From NCBI GenBank assembly GCA_002946415.1, contig NJPS01000076.1, positions 1,240,001-1,304,000 on the forward strand: 64,000 nt of DNA, in the 5' to 3' direction. This stretch comes from Rutstroemia sp. NJR-2017a BVV2. Lineage: Eukaryota > Ascomycota > Leotiomycetes > Helotiales > Rutstroemiaceae. Both the position numbers and the translations under genes were made by a program. Below the pieces are notes generated by a model. That model saw only the letters and a program-made list of their open reading frames with translations, was not told where the DNA came from and searched no databases. Below, in pieces: positions 45,152 through 56,600 of this stretch (positions are counted from its first letter, which is position 1; each line of letters begins with the position of its first letter).

Positions 45152-45392
45152 ATGCCTTCCGAACAAGTCGTCGAACAACAAATCCAAACTCCCGCTCCAA
45201 TGAGCGCCGATAACGTCGGTATTGAGATGCAACAACCTGTATGTATAATTTCTGTCGCAATCTTCAAGGAGGGTGCTGACCTTCTTGCTACAGAAACCCG
45301 TCGGTCAAATGGGCTCCGAAACGAACATGCGTGGTGGTGAATATGCGGACTGCAGCCTCTGCTGCTGTAGTTGCGAGGAGGGTTGCTGTTAG
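45152..45392 (+). CDS. Small cysteine-rich protein (copy B)
   Basis: Two exons (45152-45238 and 45294-45392), 61 residues. It begins MPSEQVVEQQIQTPAP, has GIEMQQP at the exon end, and its second exon reads KPVGQMGSETNMRGGEYA before the tail CSLCCCSCEEGCC, with seven cysteines in the last 13 residues. Like copy A, a polar head is cut by a phase-0 intron just after Gln-Pro, followed by a Met-Ser/Gly and a Thr-Asn-Met step and a Cys-rich end. The tail is shorter and has Cys runs, so a membrane-surface role like the small CYSTM-type proteins is an alternative to metal binding; no hydrophobic helix is seen. An in-frame ATG at 45119 would add 11 residues; the later one matches copy A. Confidence 0.7.
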
Positions 45393-46515
45393 AGACAGCG
45401 GGTCGATTGTTCGAATTCGCCAACACATTGGTGCGAATTAAAGAGATGGAAGATGGAACGAATTGATGGGTTATGACGGATTTATTTTGGGTGTGTAAGG
45501 ATAGGCTGAGGATTCTATCCAGTTTGGATATGTATTGAGATAAGATGCAATAACTAGATTGCAATACAATACACAGATACAAAAACCAACTTTCGATCCA
45601 CAAATATCTTCAGCGATTGATAGCCATCATAGAGGCCCAAGTGGCAGGCTTTCCAGGGCTGAGATCTCTCCACACCAACCTCTTGACCGCATCTTGGCTC
45701 ACACAAGCTTTGCCAACATATCAAGGGTCTTGCTGTGGGGATAGGACATGTGCTGACCTCATAGGTTCGGATAAACATCGTGAGAGCTTAGTTAAAATGG
45801 AACCTCGTATGACGAACCGAGGCCGAGTCAGCAATGCAGACAAGGGACTTGTGATGTGCGAAGGTTGCGAAGCTGGCACAAGTTGAGCGAATTGTTGTCG
45901 TTTGAGTTTGTGGAAATTGCAGGACAGAGTCTCAACCATCTTCTCGTGTACGTTCTGCGATACTATGTTACTCTTTTCCGAAGTCGCCGTTTATGTCGCT
46001 TTACTTTCGTAGTGCGATAAACAAATGGCTCTTGAGGAAAAGACGTCCAGTCAAGCTTTCTACCCTCGCGCCCCAAGACTTTCCAAGAATCTTGGCACCG
46101 GCCGAACCTCAAAGCGAGCCAAATCCACAATTTAACACAATGAGACTATTGATACACGATCCTTTCATCACAATCTACCTCGCTTTTGGAAAACGCGCCG
46201 GCGTCGCGATGCGGCACAGCACAGGCACATTGGAATTACCTCTCATTCAGGCTATTCGCACGCTGTCGTTGCCTGGTCCAACACCAGAATAGGTAAACTG
46301 TGCGTGAATGCATCTTGCAATTTGAGATGTTGGGGAAGGTATTGGTGGTATATACTGTTACTTCCTGCAAGGTAGGTATGTAGGTAGATATTTTAATTGA
46401 GGTAGGCGCGCTGTTGAGGTTTGTTTATTTTGCTCTTACTTCTTTTTTTCTTCTCGTTCGTCCTACACGTACTGTCATTTTCGCAAAACGAAAGCGCACA
46501 CACCTCTCTTTCACA
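45393..46515. other. Intergenic region before the secreted Cys protein
   Basis: 1123 bp. A 99-codon ATG frame at 45993-46292 has no recognised domain and is not called. The right end turns CT-rich before the next ATG, as in a promoter and leader. Confidence 0.45.
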
Positions 46516-47286
46516 ATGCATCTCAGCACCCCCACCCTGCTCGCCCTCCTCTCCCCTCTGCTTCTCACCAGCGCGTCTCTCCTTGCTCGACAATCGTCCT
46601 CCGCCAACTCCGAGCTCGCGTACCTTGATAGCGTCTGCTCCCCCAACGTCACAGACAGCAGCACGATCCCTCCCTGCATCTCCATAACCACGATCCAAAC
46701 CCTCTGCACCCCCAACGGCAACAGCTCATCCGACCTCCTCTCCTCTGCGCAATGCATGTGCAGCGGCTCCTTCTTCTCCGACTGGCTCGGCTGTCTCAAC
46801 TGCGACTACGTGCACGGTGGGCGCTCTGACGCCGAAGTCTCTGCCTATCAATCGATTATCTCAACTGTGAGCAACAAGCTCTGCACTGGTACGCCCACTG
46901 CCAGTTTCGCCGCGTTATTTAGCAGCGCGGGCGGAGAGGATGTTGCCGTGGGAGGAACAGGCACCGATAAATATCCGAGCCAAACGGCCGTCAGCTTGTA
47001 TTATACATATACTGGAAGTGGGAGCCAGGGACCGGGAGTGGTTACGGGGACTGCGGGGGCAGCCACGACCTCGGGGACTATTTCGACGGGATCGTCGACG
47101 GTTAGTGGCACGACCGCAGTGAAGACCACGAGTGCGGGGCAGACGGCTAGTAGGACGTCAGCTACGGCAGCCACTGGGACTGGGAGTGCAAGCTCGTCTA
47201 CTTCTAGCGGCGGAGCGGCACCCACAGGTGTTATGAGGGGAGTTCTGGGCATGGCTGTTGGCGGAATGGTGATGGCTGCGTTGTAA
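46516..47286 (+). CDS. Secreted Cys-rich protein with Ser/Thr stalk, probably GPI-anchored
   Basis: Single exon, 256 residues. A signal peptide (MHLSTPTLLALLSPLLLTSA) is followed by a Cys domain of about 100 residues with eight or nine cysteines (VCSPNV, PPCIS, LCTPNG, QCMCSG, GCLNCDYVHGG, LCTG). A Ser/Thr/Gly stalk (about residues 165-235) follows, and a short hydrophobic end (GVLGMAVGGMVMAAL) fits a GPI-attachment signal. It would sit at the cell surface or in the wall. The Cys spacing resembles CFEM-like and other small fungal wall proteins but does not fit CFEM well enough for me to name it. The frame upstream of 46516 is open, but the ATG there gives the signal peptide. Its downstream neighbour is the Golgi gene COG1, end to end. 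Confidence 0.75.
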   Translation: MHLSTPTLLALLSPLLLTSASLLARQSSSANSELAYLDSVCSPNVTDSSTIPPCISITTIQTLCTPNGNSSSDLLSSAQCMCSGSFFSDWLGCLNCDYVHGGRSDAEVSAYQSIISTVSNKLCTGTPTASFAALFSSAGGEDVAVGGTGTDKYPSQTAVSLYYTYTGSGSQGPGVVTGTAGAATTSGTISTGSSTVSGTTAVKTTSAGQTASRTSATAATGTGSASSSTSSGGAAPTGVMRGVLGMAVGGMVMAAL

Positions 47287-47606
47287 TTGGACGGGATGAA
47301 TGTCTATGCTGTGATGAAGTGGATAGGTGGGTTGGAACAGAGTCTATGTATTTATGATGAAGAACGTCACGATAGGGTGAAAAGAATATTTAATGTGCGA
47401 TGATGGTTATAATACAGTACCAATATACGTAATGTAATCGTTCGTCTTGCGCTCTTGATTGCGATTGTGTACGAGGGGTTCAAAATTTACTAGAGAAGCG
47501 GGAAAATGCCAAAGGAGTTTTCGATTTACCTCGCTCGACCCCAGCGTTCAGGGGACCTCATTAAAATTTCAACTGCAAATAAATATATATTTTTTCGTCC
47601 TTCTTC
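47287..47606. other. Convergent 3' region
   Basis: 320 bp between two stop codons, AT-rich, with nothing further visible. Confidence 0.5.
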
Positions 47607-49985
47607 CTACCCCAAAAGTCCAAACAACAGACTCGTCCTCTTCCAGTATTCCCCCGCTCCATTAACAATCCTCTTCCTCGGCGACGCCTCCAACTTCAAC
47701 CGCTCCTCTACCTCAGCACACAGTGTTTTCATCGCATCATCCGCCTCTCTATATTTCAATGCTTGTTGCAGGAATGTTATATCGAAGAAAGCCTGGATCA
47801 AGATATCCTTTCGCGTCTGTTCGTCTAATTCTTTATTCGCAGAAGTCGAAGCTGAAGCCGGGCTGTTTTCACCATCTGTGTTGGGCGCATCTTCTTTTGA
47901 CTCATCACCTGCATTTTTATCCGCCGCTGATTCCGGACTCTTGGCATCACTTTTCTCATTCAAAGCCTCACTCCAAAGCACACCAACCCTTTCACCTAAG
48001 ACCGCCTTCAAAGTCTTAACAGCTACAGGGCTCCAAAGATCAGCTCCCGCCTCAGCCATCTCCAACGACAAGGCGCGAAGAAACTTGAACGTAGCCGGAG
48101 AAGGCTGAACCGGTAATTCCGGATCCCCCTCCCATAGAACTCTCCCTGGAACTCTCTTCTTCCTGAAGGATCTCGCAAATGTGTTGACATGCGTTTCTGA
48201 AATAGTGCTTGCAAGCTTTTGGTGCAGTAACGGCACGATAGAAAGGCCAAACTTTTGTATTGATGGATTTGAGGGTAGTTTCGTGCGGATGTCGCGGAGA
48301 ATTCGTAAGATATAGACGGATATTTTCCCGCTATGCTGACTATCTTTGTATTGTTCGACCAGTGCAGTGATTTTGGTGTGAAGATCTGAAAAGGCCTTTT
48401 CTAAGCTCGAATCTAGGTGAGCTTGCAACATCTGAGGGTCCTCCTTGCTGAGAAGGGTGTTTCGAGTTTCGAGACTTTCATCATCTTCAATATCCTCGAG
48501 ATCATCGTCCCATCTCTGCTTTTTAAGCTGTTCGATGACGGTACTGATCTCGTCTATTAGGTGTCGCCAAGTGTGGAAACTGTTGACAACTCTTGAGACA
48601 GCATCGTTTCGTCCGAATGTGCGGACGAGTATGCCTTGTTTGAAAAGAGTCGCTCCGTTCCCGATCTCCATTTCTAACATGTCATCTTCCCATAAGCTTG
48701 CATGACCATCCATAGTCCCACTTTCCCATGTGCCCATTGTTGATTCCATTTCTGTACCAACCAGATGAAGCTTGCTCACTCTCGCTTCCAGTAGCTCCAC
48801 TAGACGCTTGTTGACCACCCCGCGCAAACCATCTAGCAGAATCGAAGGGTCAAATCCCTTGGCCTTTCCGCCATCTTTGATCCACACCTCCAGAATCTTC
48901 GTGCGTAATTCAACGACTATCTTGAAGTCGACGCCTCCTTGTAGTGTCTTCGTGAACCCTTCTAGTAATACCTCTGAAGCTTTCTTTGCCCAGCTGTGCA
49001 GAGTCTCAACTGCCTGCGGCCCTTCCAGATCATCATGTCTAACATATGGAGTAAAGTGCAGAATCGCATCCCCAAACCATTTCTCCAAAGCATCCAACCT
49101 CAATCCCTCCTGCGCCCTAATTGTCTCATCCCTCAACAAAGGTTTCGTCTTCAACCCCGCCAGCGCCTCACTCAATCTCCTCGGCACCAACGCCTGCACA
49201 TCCAACAATGACCTGGTATATAAACCCAGGGCTTTTAAAATGCCCTCTCTATCTTTCTGTCCCTCTTCCTCCTCAAAAGCCAGGGTTATCGCTTCCCCTC
49301 TTACACGCAAGAAATGTTTCAGCACTTCTCTAGCGCCCGAGCTTGTCGCAAGGCTATACGCACAAAGAGCCTGCACAAGGTCCTCTCTATCGTTTACGCC
49401 TCTCGTCATAAGCAATGTCTTTTCCACTGCTCTCAACAACCTCCTTCTTAGAACCCCCAATTTCTTCCTCTCCTCCTCCACAAATCCTTCTTCTTCCTCC
49501 CTCGTCCCCTCCAAACTCTTCGCCAATAGCCTCCCCAAAACCAATACCTTCGCCGCAATAACCAATCTCTTCCCCCTACCTTCTCCTTTCCCCAATCCCC
49601 TCAGCACCCTCCCCACAACCCCTGCACACCCCTCCAATCCCTTCCTCCTTGCCGCCCCACTTAGTTCCTCTCCCCTCTTCCCCTTACCCCCTTCTCTCTG
49701 CAACTTCCCCAGTCCCTCTACCATCCCCTCCACGACGCCCCTCCCACACCCCATCCCCACCTTTCCCAGCTTCTCTTCTACCCCAGCAATTTCCCTCCGC
49801 ATCCTCAGTATCTGTTCCGCCGTCCCAAGCAGCTCTCTATAGCTGCCACCAACCAGTTCGCGTAAGCGGGAATTCTTAACATCGAGATCTGCAGTGAGGG
49901 TTTGGTGAAATTGGCGGACTTGTGGGAGCGGATGAACGAATGCTTGGGCGGAAGTGAGGATGAGGGATGGGTCGAGGGTTGTCAT
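47607..49985 (-). CDS. COG1: Conserved oligomeric Golgi complex subunit 1
   Basis: Single exon, 792 residues. The N-terminus has the Vps51/COG1-type signature: RQFHQTLTADLDVKNSRLRE followed by LVGGSYRELLGTAEQILRMR and REIAGVEEKLGKV. The body is long and helical with charged linkers, as in tethering-complex subunits, and a Ser/Ala/Glu-rich insert lies near the C-terminus (about residues 690-730). COG1 is a lobe A subunit of the COG tether that guides retrograde vesicles inside the Golgi. It starts 389 bp from the divergently transcribed RMP1 gene. Pyrimidine-rich non-coding-strand runs at 49400-49800 give long false frames on the plus strand. Confidence 0.88.
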   Translation of the reverse strand: MTTLDPSLILTSAQAFVHPLPQVRQFHQTLTADLDVKNSRLRELVGGSYRELLGTAEQILRMRREIAGVEEKLGKVGMGCGRGVVEGMVEGLGKLQREGGKGKRGEELSGAARRKGLEGCAGVVGRVLRGLGKGEGRGKRLVIAAKVLVLGRLLAKSLEGTREEEEGFVEEERKKLGVLRRRLLRAVEKTLLMTRGVNDREDLVQALCAYSLATSSGAREVLKHFLRVRGEAITLAFEEEEGQKDREGILKALGLYTRSLLDVQALVPRRLSEALAGLKTKPLLRDETIRAQEGLRLDALEKWFGDAILHFTPYVRHDDLEGPQAVETLHSWAKKASEVLLEGFTKTLQGGVDFKIVVELRTKILEVWIKDGGKAKGFDPSILLDGLRGVVNKRLVELLEARVSKLHLVGTEMESTMGTWESGTMDGHASLWEDDMLEMEIGNGATLFKQGILVRTFGRNDAVSRVVNSFHTWRHLIDEISTVIEQLKKQRWDDDLEDIEDDESLETRNTLLSKEDPQMLQAHLDSSLEKAFSDLHTKITALVEQYKDSQHSGKISVYILRILRDIRTKLPSNPSIQKFGLSIVPLLHQKLASTISETHVNTFARSFRKKRVPGRVLWEGDPELPVQPSPATFKFLRALSLEMAEAGADLWSPVAVKTLKAVLGERVGVLWSEALNEKSDAKSPESAADKNAGDESKEDAPNTDGENSPASASTSANKELDEQTRKDILIQAFFDITFLQQALKYREADDAMKTLCAEVEERLKLEASPRKRIVNGAGEYWKRTSLLFGLLG

Positions 49986-50374
49986 ATTGTATTATGTGTT
50001 TGTGGGTGGTAAATTGGTGTGGGTTCTGGAGGGAATTATTTGTTAGATGTGTGAGGTTTATAGAGGTCCATTGGCGCTAATTTTGGTATTGGTGCTCGTG
50101 TTCTGTTCATGAAGATAGTAATATTTCTGGGTTAAGGCCGTTGTAAGGCTGCGGTTCAACTTTAGTACATCTGTCGACTCGACATGCATGATGGTCTGTG
50201 CATTAGCCTCGCGGGTAAGGCTGAGCTTGCGCATCGATTAAATCTTTGCTTTTTGCTCCATTTCCTTGACATCACTTCGCATTTTGCATTTTTGCGCTCT
50301 CGAACTCTTGGATTCTATATTCAGTAGAACCGATCTATAGTATCGATTTTCATATTTCCATCTCATCTCATGCC
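49986..50374. other. Divergent promoter of COG1 and RMP1
   Basis: 389 bp between start codons. No named site was identified with confidence. Confidence 0.5.
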
Positions 50375-51172
50375 ATGACAACCTCCCTTCCCTTCCCTAA
50401 CCCGACCCACACCTCCCTCCATTCCCTGTCCCAAATCCTCCACCTCACTCACCACCGCAACAAAAACCAGCACCGCCTCGCAAAATGGTACATATCGTTC
50501 GGTATCCTCAGACGGCAGGTATCGCGTCTATTGGCGCTTGTTCCTGAACATATTCTCGAGTCGCAATCACGTGGGAAGGTGAAGGGGAAAACCAGAGAGA
50601 GGGAGAGGAAAAGAGAAGAGGATATACAGGCCGCGGTGAGGTTTATGTTGGCGAGAGTGGTGTCTGGGTGTTATTTGTGAGTTGGTTATATTATTCTGCT
50701 GGGAGGAAATGATATAGGGATGAGTGCTAACGATAAATACAGGGCTTTCAGTCAGCTAGTAGCGGATAACCAGTATGCTACTCTAGGACTAATGTTAATG
50801 GGGTGTTTGGCGCGATTTCATCGGATCCTAGTTGGACTGAAAGTTACAACTGAGGAGGAAGTGGAGGAGAAAGCAGTGGGAGACGTGGAGAAAGAAACGA
50901 AAGTGGTTGATGTTGCGGAAGACTTAGGAGAGAAGATCGTGAGAGATCAGCCACGAGGAGAGATTGACGAGAGTATTCACAAGCGGAAGGTACAAGACGA
51001 CGACCGTACGGAATTTAAGACGTCTAAACCAAAGAAAAGGAAAGAAGTGGATCAATTGCTGGAGTGCAATGATGCGAAATATCCTGATTCAACGCAAGTG
51101 AAGCCAGCCAAGAAAAAGAGAAAAAAGAAGGGTGGGGATGCATTCGATGATCTCTTCGATAGTCTTGTGTAG
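50375..51172 (+). CDS. RMP1: RNase MRP protein subunit RMP1
   Basis: Two exons (50375-50676 and 50743-51172), 243 residues. The N-terminal domain (about residues 15-145) has the RMP1 marks: LHLTHHRNKNQHRLAKWYIS, then FGILRRQVSRLL, AAVRFMLARVV and YATLGLMLMGCLARFHRIL. The rest is acidic then strongly basic (SKPKKRKE, KPAKKKRKKKGG), ending DAFDDLFDSLV, a short acidic tail typical of nucleolar proteins. RMP1 belongs to RNase MRP, which cuts pre-rRNA in ITS1, and is absent from RNase P. It ends only 83 bp from the F-box gene, which faces it. Confidence 0.87.
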
Positions 51173-51255
51173 CATAGCAAATTAAACGTAGATTTGCGTT
51201 CTTCTGGAACCTCAGAGAAACTAAAAGTTTGAATATGTACAATTGATATCCATTT

Positions 51256-52620
51256 TCACATATTCTTCCGGCGCCATGGTCGTGACACATGCTTAATCTC
51301 GTCCTCTGCAAGCTGTATTGCTTCCTCTATGATTTTCATAATCCTAATTCGATTGATTAACCCCAGCGGTGGTGAACCTTTCAACTTAGAGGTTGCATTT
51401 TTGCTCAGGTCTCTGTAAGTATCCAGGTCCCGCCGATTATAAGCATCTGCCGGAGTCTGTGTCAATATATGCTTTAATTCCAACTCAACGAATGGCTCCT
51501 CCCGCAAGGTGAGAGCAAGTGTTCTCCAATCGTAACAGGTGTTTCCAGTAGGCTCGTTATCTTTCTGGATACAAAGCGCTGCGTCAATATCCCACAGGAA
51601 GGGAACGAGTTTACCAGATAAAAGTTGGTTCCTCCAGAAAGTTTGGTGAAAAGGAGTCCGGTTGAAAAGTTTCCGATTTGTGCGATGAAGGTTGATAATT
51701 GATGAGACCGGAAGATATGAGATTATTTCGTCGACCAATTCGGTTGGAAGAGAGTCTATTGCTGGTCGAGACTCCTCGTTCAGCATCTCATGCTCGTGTG
51801 CGGCTAGGGTTTTCCGGGACTGCCCCTGGTTAGGAATCCGCTGAAGATTGGAGAGAAGGTACTCTGTAAGCGTCGGAATATTGAAAGGGTCTGCGCAGAG
51901 AAACTCCCAGCCGCGGTCCATAATCCAAGCATTTTCGTCCCACCAGAATCGGCGGGCACCATAGTAGCCATTCTCCCACTCCACACCTTTGCCCACTAGT
52001 GCGGTGTCGTCCTCTTGCATATTAGGCCGTACGTGGTCCAGAAGCCGGTAAAAGTGCTCAATAGCTGCTAGACCAGACATCGGCCTAATTGAGTTGGAGA
52101 ATAATTTGTGAGTGACTACATGTTCGATCAAAGTGAGGCACTTTAGGTGAACTGGGAAGAAGCTATCCGGCTCAGTGATATCCGGAAGATAATTGTCACT
52201 CGAGAACCCTGGGTTTGCTTTTTTGATCATGATGAGTACGTCGTCGAGAGTTCTGAAGAAGCTCTGTCTCACATACTCCAATTCTTCCACACCTTCATTT
52301 CTAAGTCTTGTATCAGTAAATAGTTCTCTAGACGTCACGTCAGTCAGAATGGACCACACTAACTGGAAAGATTGCTCATTGATGACACAAAAGCCGCTTC
52401 CCGTCCACTGCACTTTATGTCAGTCTAACTGCTGATGGGAGGAGTAGCGTGCTGCGTTCTAGAATAGTGCTAGCAGCACGACTAATAAACAGACCTCAAG
52501 CAGCGCTTCTGGTAACTTTTCTTTGTCATACAATTCTGCGATGTCATCATCATCAAGGTCGTGTTCCTCGGGGTAGTACACCCCGTCAATATCCAAACCA
52601 CAGGCAACGCAGCAAATCAT
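51256..52620 (-). CDS. F-box protein with N-terminal CxxC motif
   Basis: Two exons (52620-52495 and 52407-51256), 425 residues. The start MICCVACGLDIDGVYYPEE has two CxxC-like pairs and is typical of a group of fungal F-box proteins; an acidic DDDDIAELYDKEKLPEALL stretch follows. The F-box lies at about residues 258-295: IDSLPTELVDEIISYLPVSS, INLHRTNRKLF. A Trp-rich segment (YYGARRFWWDENAWIMDRGW) precedes it. F-box proteins bind Skp1 and bring targets to an SCF ubiquitin ligase; the target is unknown. Using the upstream exon is supported by the in-frame CxxC start and a proper GTCTGT..GTGCAG intron. Confidence 0.85.
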
Positions 52621-53622
52621 TGGCACCTGTTTTCTGGAATTGAGAAATATGATTGTTGTATTAGGGATGTAAAAATGGTCCAGGGTAAGGAGGTGGTGGA
52701 TGGCGGGAATTGACTATATACAGTAACCGCCGGTCGCGTAAAGCAGCCAATTACAATCAGAGCTAGACTTCACCGAGTCACGGTATATGTAAGAAGTAAG
52801 ATGTTAAAGAAGTGATGATTTGTCTGCTAACTAGAAGGTCTTAAGGACTTTTTATAGACCGTTTATCGGTCCGCTTAGATGGCGCAGCATATGCAGTTGG
52901 AGCACTTCTGTAAATTCATAAATGAGTCAGCGGACAGAAAGGGCATTCGCAAGTGAATGTCTTCCGTACGGTCGTCTCAGTAACGCATCATCAATCATAT
53001 TATGTTATCGATATAAAAAGTATCTTGCTCGATGGAGGAAAACAGAGGAATCAGAGGACTAAGACAAAAATTCCTTGCCCCCAAATCTTCGATTCAAGAC
53101 ATGCCACATGAGACATCTTGGCATGGCAAGGTACATTAGGACCTGTCGATTTTGCTCTTAGAAATAATCCGAGTTCTTTCAAGACCACTTGACCCTCCAC
53201 CAACATTTGGCCGCGTTTTATCGAGTTCCTTCGATTCCTGTCAACAAGTGTTGACCAATACAAACCCGCGAGTGTTTTGTCCTGCTACCGTATTCTTAAA
53301 TCGCGAAATCATAGACGCAGATTCTTCTTCGCCTTCGTGCCGTTGATGATATCATTGATAGAGGTCGCCAGATTTGAAGGAGCTCAGTCTCGTATTAAGT
53401 GACATTTGGCCTCCTATGTAGTCGTTCAGCTACGGCGTCGTAAGTCATTTCTATAACGGTAGTATAACCGTTGGTTATTATGATGTGTTTGTAGGATTTT
53501 ACGTGGCAAGAATGAGTATACTATGTGCTTGGTGGTAGTTCTTTCATGTATAAATAGGTAGGGGCAGTAACGTCTTCATTCCTCGTCAGGCCTCCTTTCT
53601 CGTCCATCGAACGTCTGCAAAT
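52621..53622. other. Divergent promoter region of the F-box and large secreted genes
   Basis: 1002 bp. Apart from the TATA box at 53549 I see no clear element. Short frames (53051-53263, 53152-53346) look like chance. Confidence 0.5.
53549..53556 (+). promoter_or_regulatory. TATA box of the large secreted protein gene
   Basis: TATAAATA lies 74 bp upstream of the start codon, followed by a pyrimidine-rich start region (53580-53610), a typical fungal core promoter for a strongly regulated gene. Confidence 0.55.
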
Positions 53623-56600
53623 ATGCCGTCAATGAAGATGTTCATAAGCATTGTCTTTCTTACTCTTCTTGCCGATTCTCTCGCTATCTCAAACTCGTTT
53701 TCAGTATCAGCATCAAATTACACAAGCATTACGAGGCTGATGCCATCCAGTACAAAGTTTTCATCCACTTCTGTCTTAGCTTCAGGCTTGAAGGTTTCAA
53801 CTGTTGCGCTCAATTCGACTATTTATAGTTCTCTATCGTCAGTTGGCTCAATATTGTCAAGCTTTTCAGGAGGAGAAAACTCCGCTTTTAGTCCGACACC
53901 GCTTCCAAGCTTCACCGGCTCAAAGGCATCCGTATCCTTTAGTTCTAGCTCAACAACTATCCTTCCCTCGAATTCCGATTCTAATCCAAGCTCCACAAGC
54001 TCAAGTTCATCGGCATCTCTTGGCTCTAGCTCAACGATAATCCCTCCCCCAAATTCGGGTTCTAATTCAGCAATACTTCCAAGCTCTACAAGTTCAAGGG
54101 CACCAACATCTCTGGACTCCAACTCAACGATAATCCTTCCCTCAAAATCCGGTTCTAATCCAAGTTCCACCGGCTCAAGGGCATCAATATCCTTTGGATC
54201 TAGCTCGACGACAATCCCTCCCCCAACTCTCAGTTCTAATCCTACAACATCTCCAAGCTCTACCAGCTCAGATGTATCAACATCTCTTGACTCTAGCTTA
54301 ACGACGATCGTGCCCCCCACAAGTATCCAAATTTCGAGTACCATATCTATTCCAACATCTACTGGGACGTTTCCAAGCCCTCCCCAAAATGTTGTGATCA
54401 CCGGCTCTTTGGGAACGATTACTCTAGGACCTCAAACATCTACCCAAATTGGGGACTTCATATCAATGCAGACAGGAATTCCTGGTCTGACGACAAATAG
54501 TGCTACTCAGACGTCTAAAGATGGCCACAAAACGGTATTGCCTATTTGGCTTCTTTCTAAGGGTATTGGAATCATCAAGCTACCTCGAGTTGGCATGGAT
54601 GTCGGAGGTATCATTCGTAAGTGGAGATGTGACACTCTTATCATTAATACATACTAAATTTTCAAGCTCCCCCACCTGGCTTTCCACCGCTATTTATTGG
54701 GTCAGATGGGAGTCCCACGGCAGGCGGGCCACCAGAAGGACAAAAAGATCCACAAACAAGTTCAACTGACGACAGCTCCTCAGACATCTCTACATCAACT
54801 AAGAGTTCAACGAGCAGTTCCTCGTGCACTGGAACAACTGTGTCTGGCTGCGTGCAGACATGTACTCCAACAACTGATGCGAAAGGGGCTCAGACCGTTA
54901 GCTGTGGTGAACCAAGCTGCTCCACGATTTCGGGCTGCAGTGCTACAGTCACTACCAGTACTACGACACTGGCGTCACCCTCATGCACTTCCAGCTGCTC
55001 CACATGCTACAGCTACCAAGGCGATGGGGAAGACGTACCTGAAGATCAGGGTGGAAACGACGACGATGATGCTAGCAGCGGCGTGACTAAGCGCTCAGAT
55101 GTTCCAAGATCCGTAGCCGGCCGTGTCTTGTGGCCGATTACTCTTCTAAAACGAGACCGTAAACCTTTGGACAATATCAATGGCTGTAAACTCGACAAAA
55201 GTGTGAAGATACCAAACTATCCGAGTAAGTACCATACTACAATCTCATCTCTGTATTCGTGGTTACTAAACTCAGATTTTAGCGCCCCAAAAACTGATTG
55301 GAAAGGCAAGTGGTGGTGCGCAAATGTGGTGGGTAATGAAGGATGAAACAAGAGATCCAAACACTTGTCCTGTCCTAGATCTCAACAAGGTCAGTGACGC
55401 AGATGTTACAAGCCAAAAAATAAACCCTGCAGATTCAGATGACTCCAAATATGACAATACAGGAGATTGGTCGAGGGAAAAGCCCACAGTCAATGTTGAT
55501 CACGTTTGTATGTTGATCACTTGCTTTTGGCTCTTCAGAGTAGGAAGTTACTAGTAACTAACTCGAGAATAGATGAGCTATCAATCTTGAAGCAATACTT
55601 CTCCAGCCGTGTTACTGCGGAAAATTGTGACGAATTCAAGAAGTTTTTTGATGTTCGTGACCAAGGATCACCGCAGGTTCCTGGGGATACTCGATTGCAA
55701 ACAATTTGGAGGCAATTGCCAAGTAACACAAATCCTGATTTTGCCGGAATGGATGCGAAGGTATATTCACCTTTCATAAAAACCAACAGTGCTAAAAAAA
55801 AGTCCAGGTCAACGCAGTTAAAGCAGACGCATTCTCCAATGCCTATCAAAATCCATCTGGTAGTGAGAAAAGTCTCGCCTATCTGTACCACCTCGCTCTT
55901 GCTTTCAAGCTAACCAACGACCCATTGGTGTCGCAACTGTTTCAGAAAACAAACGACCGTGTCTATGCGGCATTGCTAGGAATTGACGCAGTTATTGACA
56001 AAGCAAGTTGTGGCTCAAGCGAGCCTTCCGTTATCCAAGGAGACTGGGCTTCTAGTTATGAAACATGGATCAAGGACCTCCTGACAACGGCAGGCACAAA
56101 TACAAACAACAAAATCTCACAGATACTTAATGACGACCGCCAACTTGGAACATCAGCTCGCGTTGATTCGACGACTGGTGTAGATGGGAAGAAAACGGCA
56201 ACGATTAACTCCATTGGTCGTGGTGTTACGGCTTTCTTGAGCGCATACCCAACTCCAAACGCGTTCACCTTTGATGTCAGCAAGCTAGTTACCTTCACTC
56301 AGCAGAATCCCTTGAATATCATGCGACAGGCTTGTCAGAAACCTACACCCAGCGGAATATCCTCGAATCTTCCTTCTTCAACTTCTCCCACAGGTTCACA
56401 AGGGGTGACATCTAACTCAAACTCAACGACACCCGCCAGGACTTCTTCATCTAATATCTCCAGTGTTACCAAATCATCCGCACAATCGACAATTACGACG
56501 CCACCGAGCGACCCTTATTGCGTGCCTGACAACTTTCGAGACACCAGCCTTGACCGGTGTTCATGCTCCGGAGGTATAACAGTATCACCCAACGCCGTGA

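Noticed and set aside
45993..46292. 99-codon plus-strand ATG frame
   Set aside because: No domain or signal; may be real but cannot be supported without transcript or homologue data.
48772..49842. 356-codon plus-strand frame
   Set aside because: Shadow of COG1, which has family motifs on the other strand.
53823..54401. 192-codon minus-strand frame rich in Val, Glu, Leu and Gly
   Set aside because: It is the exact antisense of the Ser/Thr repeats of the secreted protein; the repeat keeps the opposite frame open.
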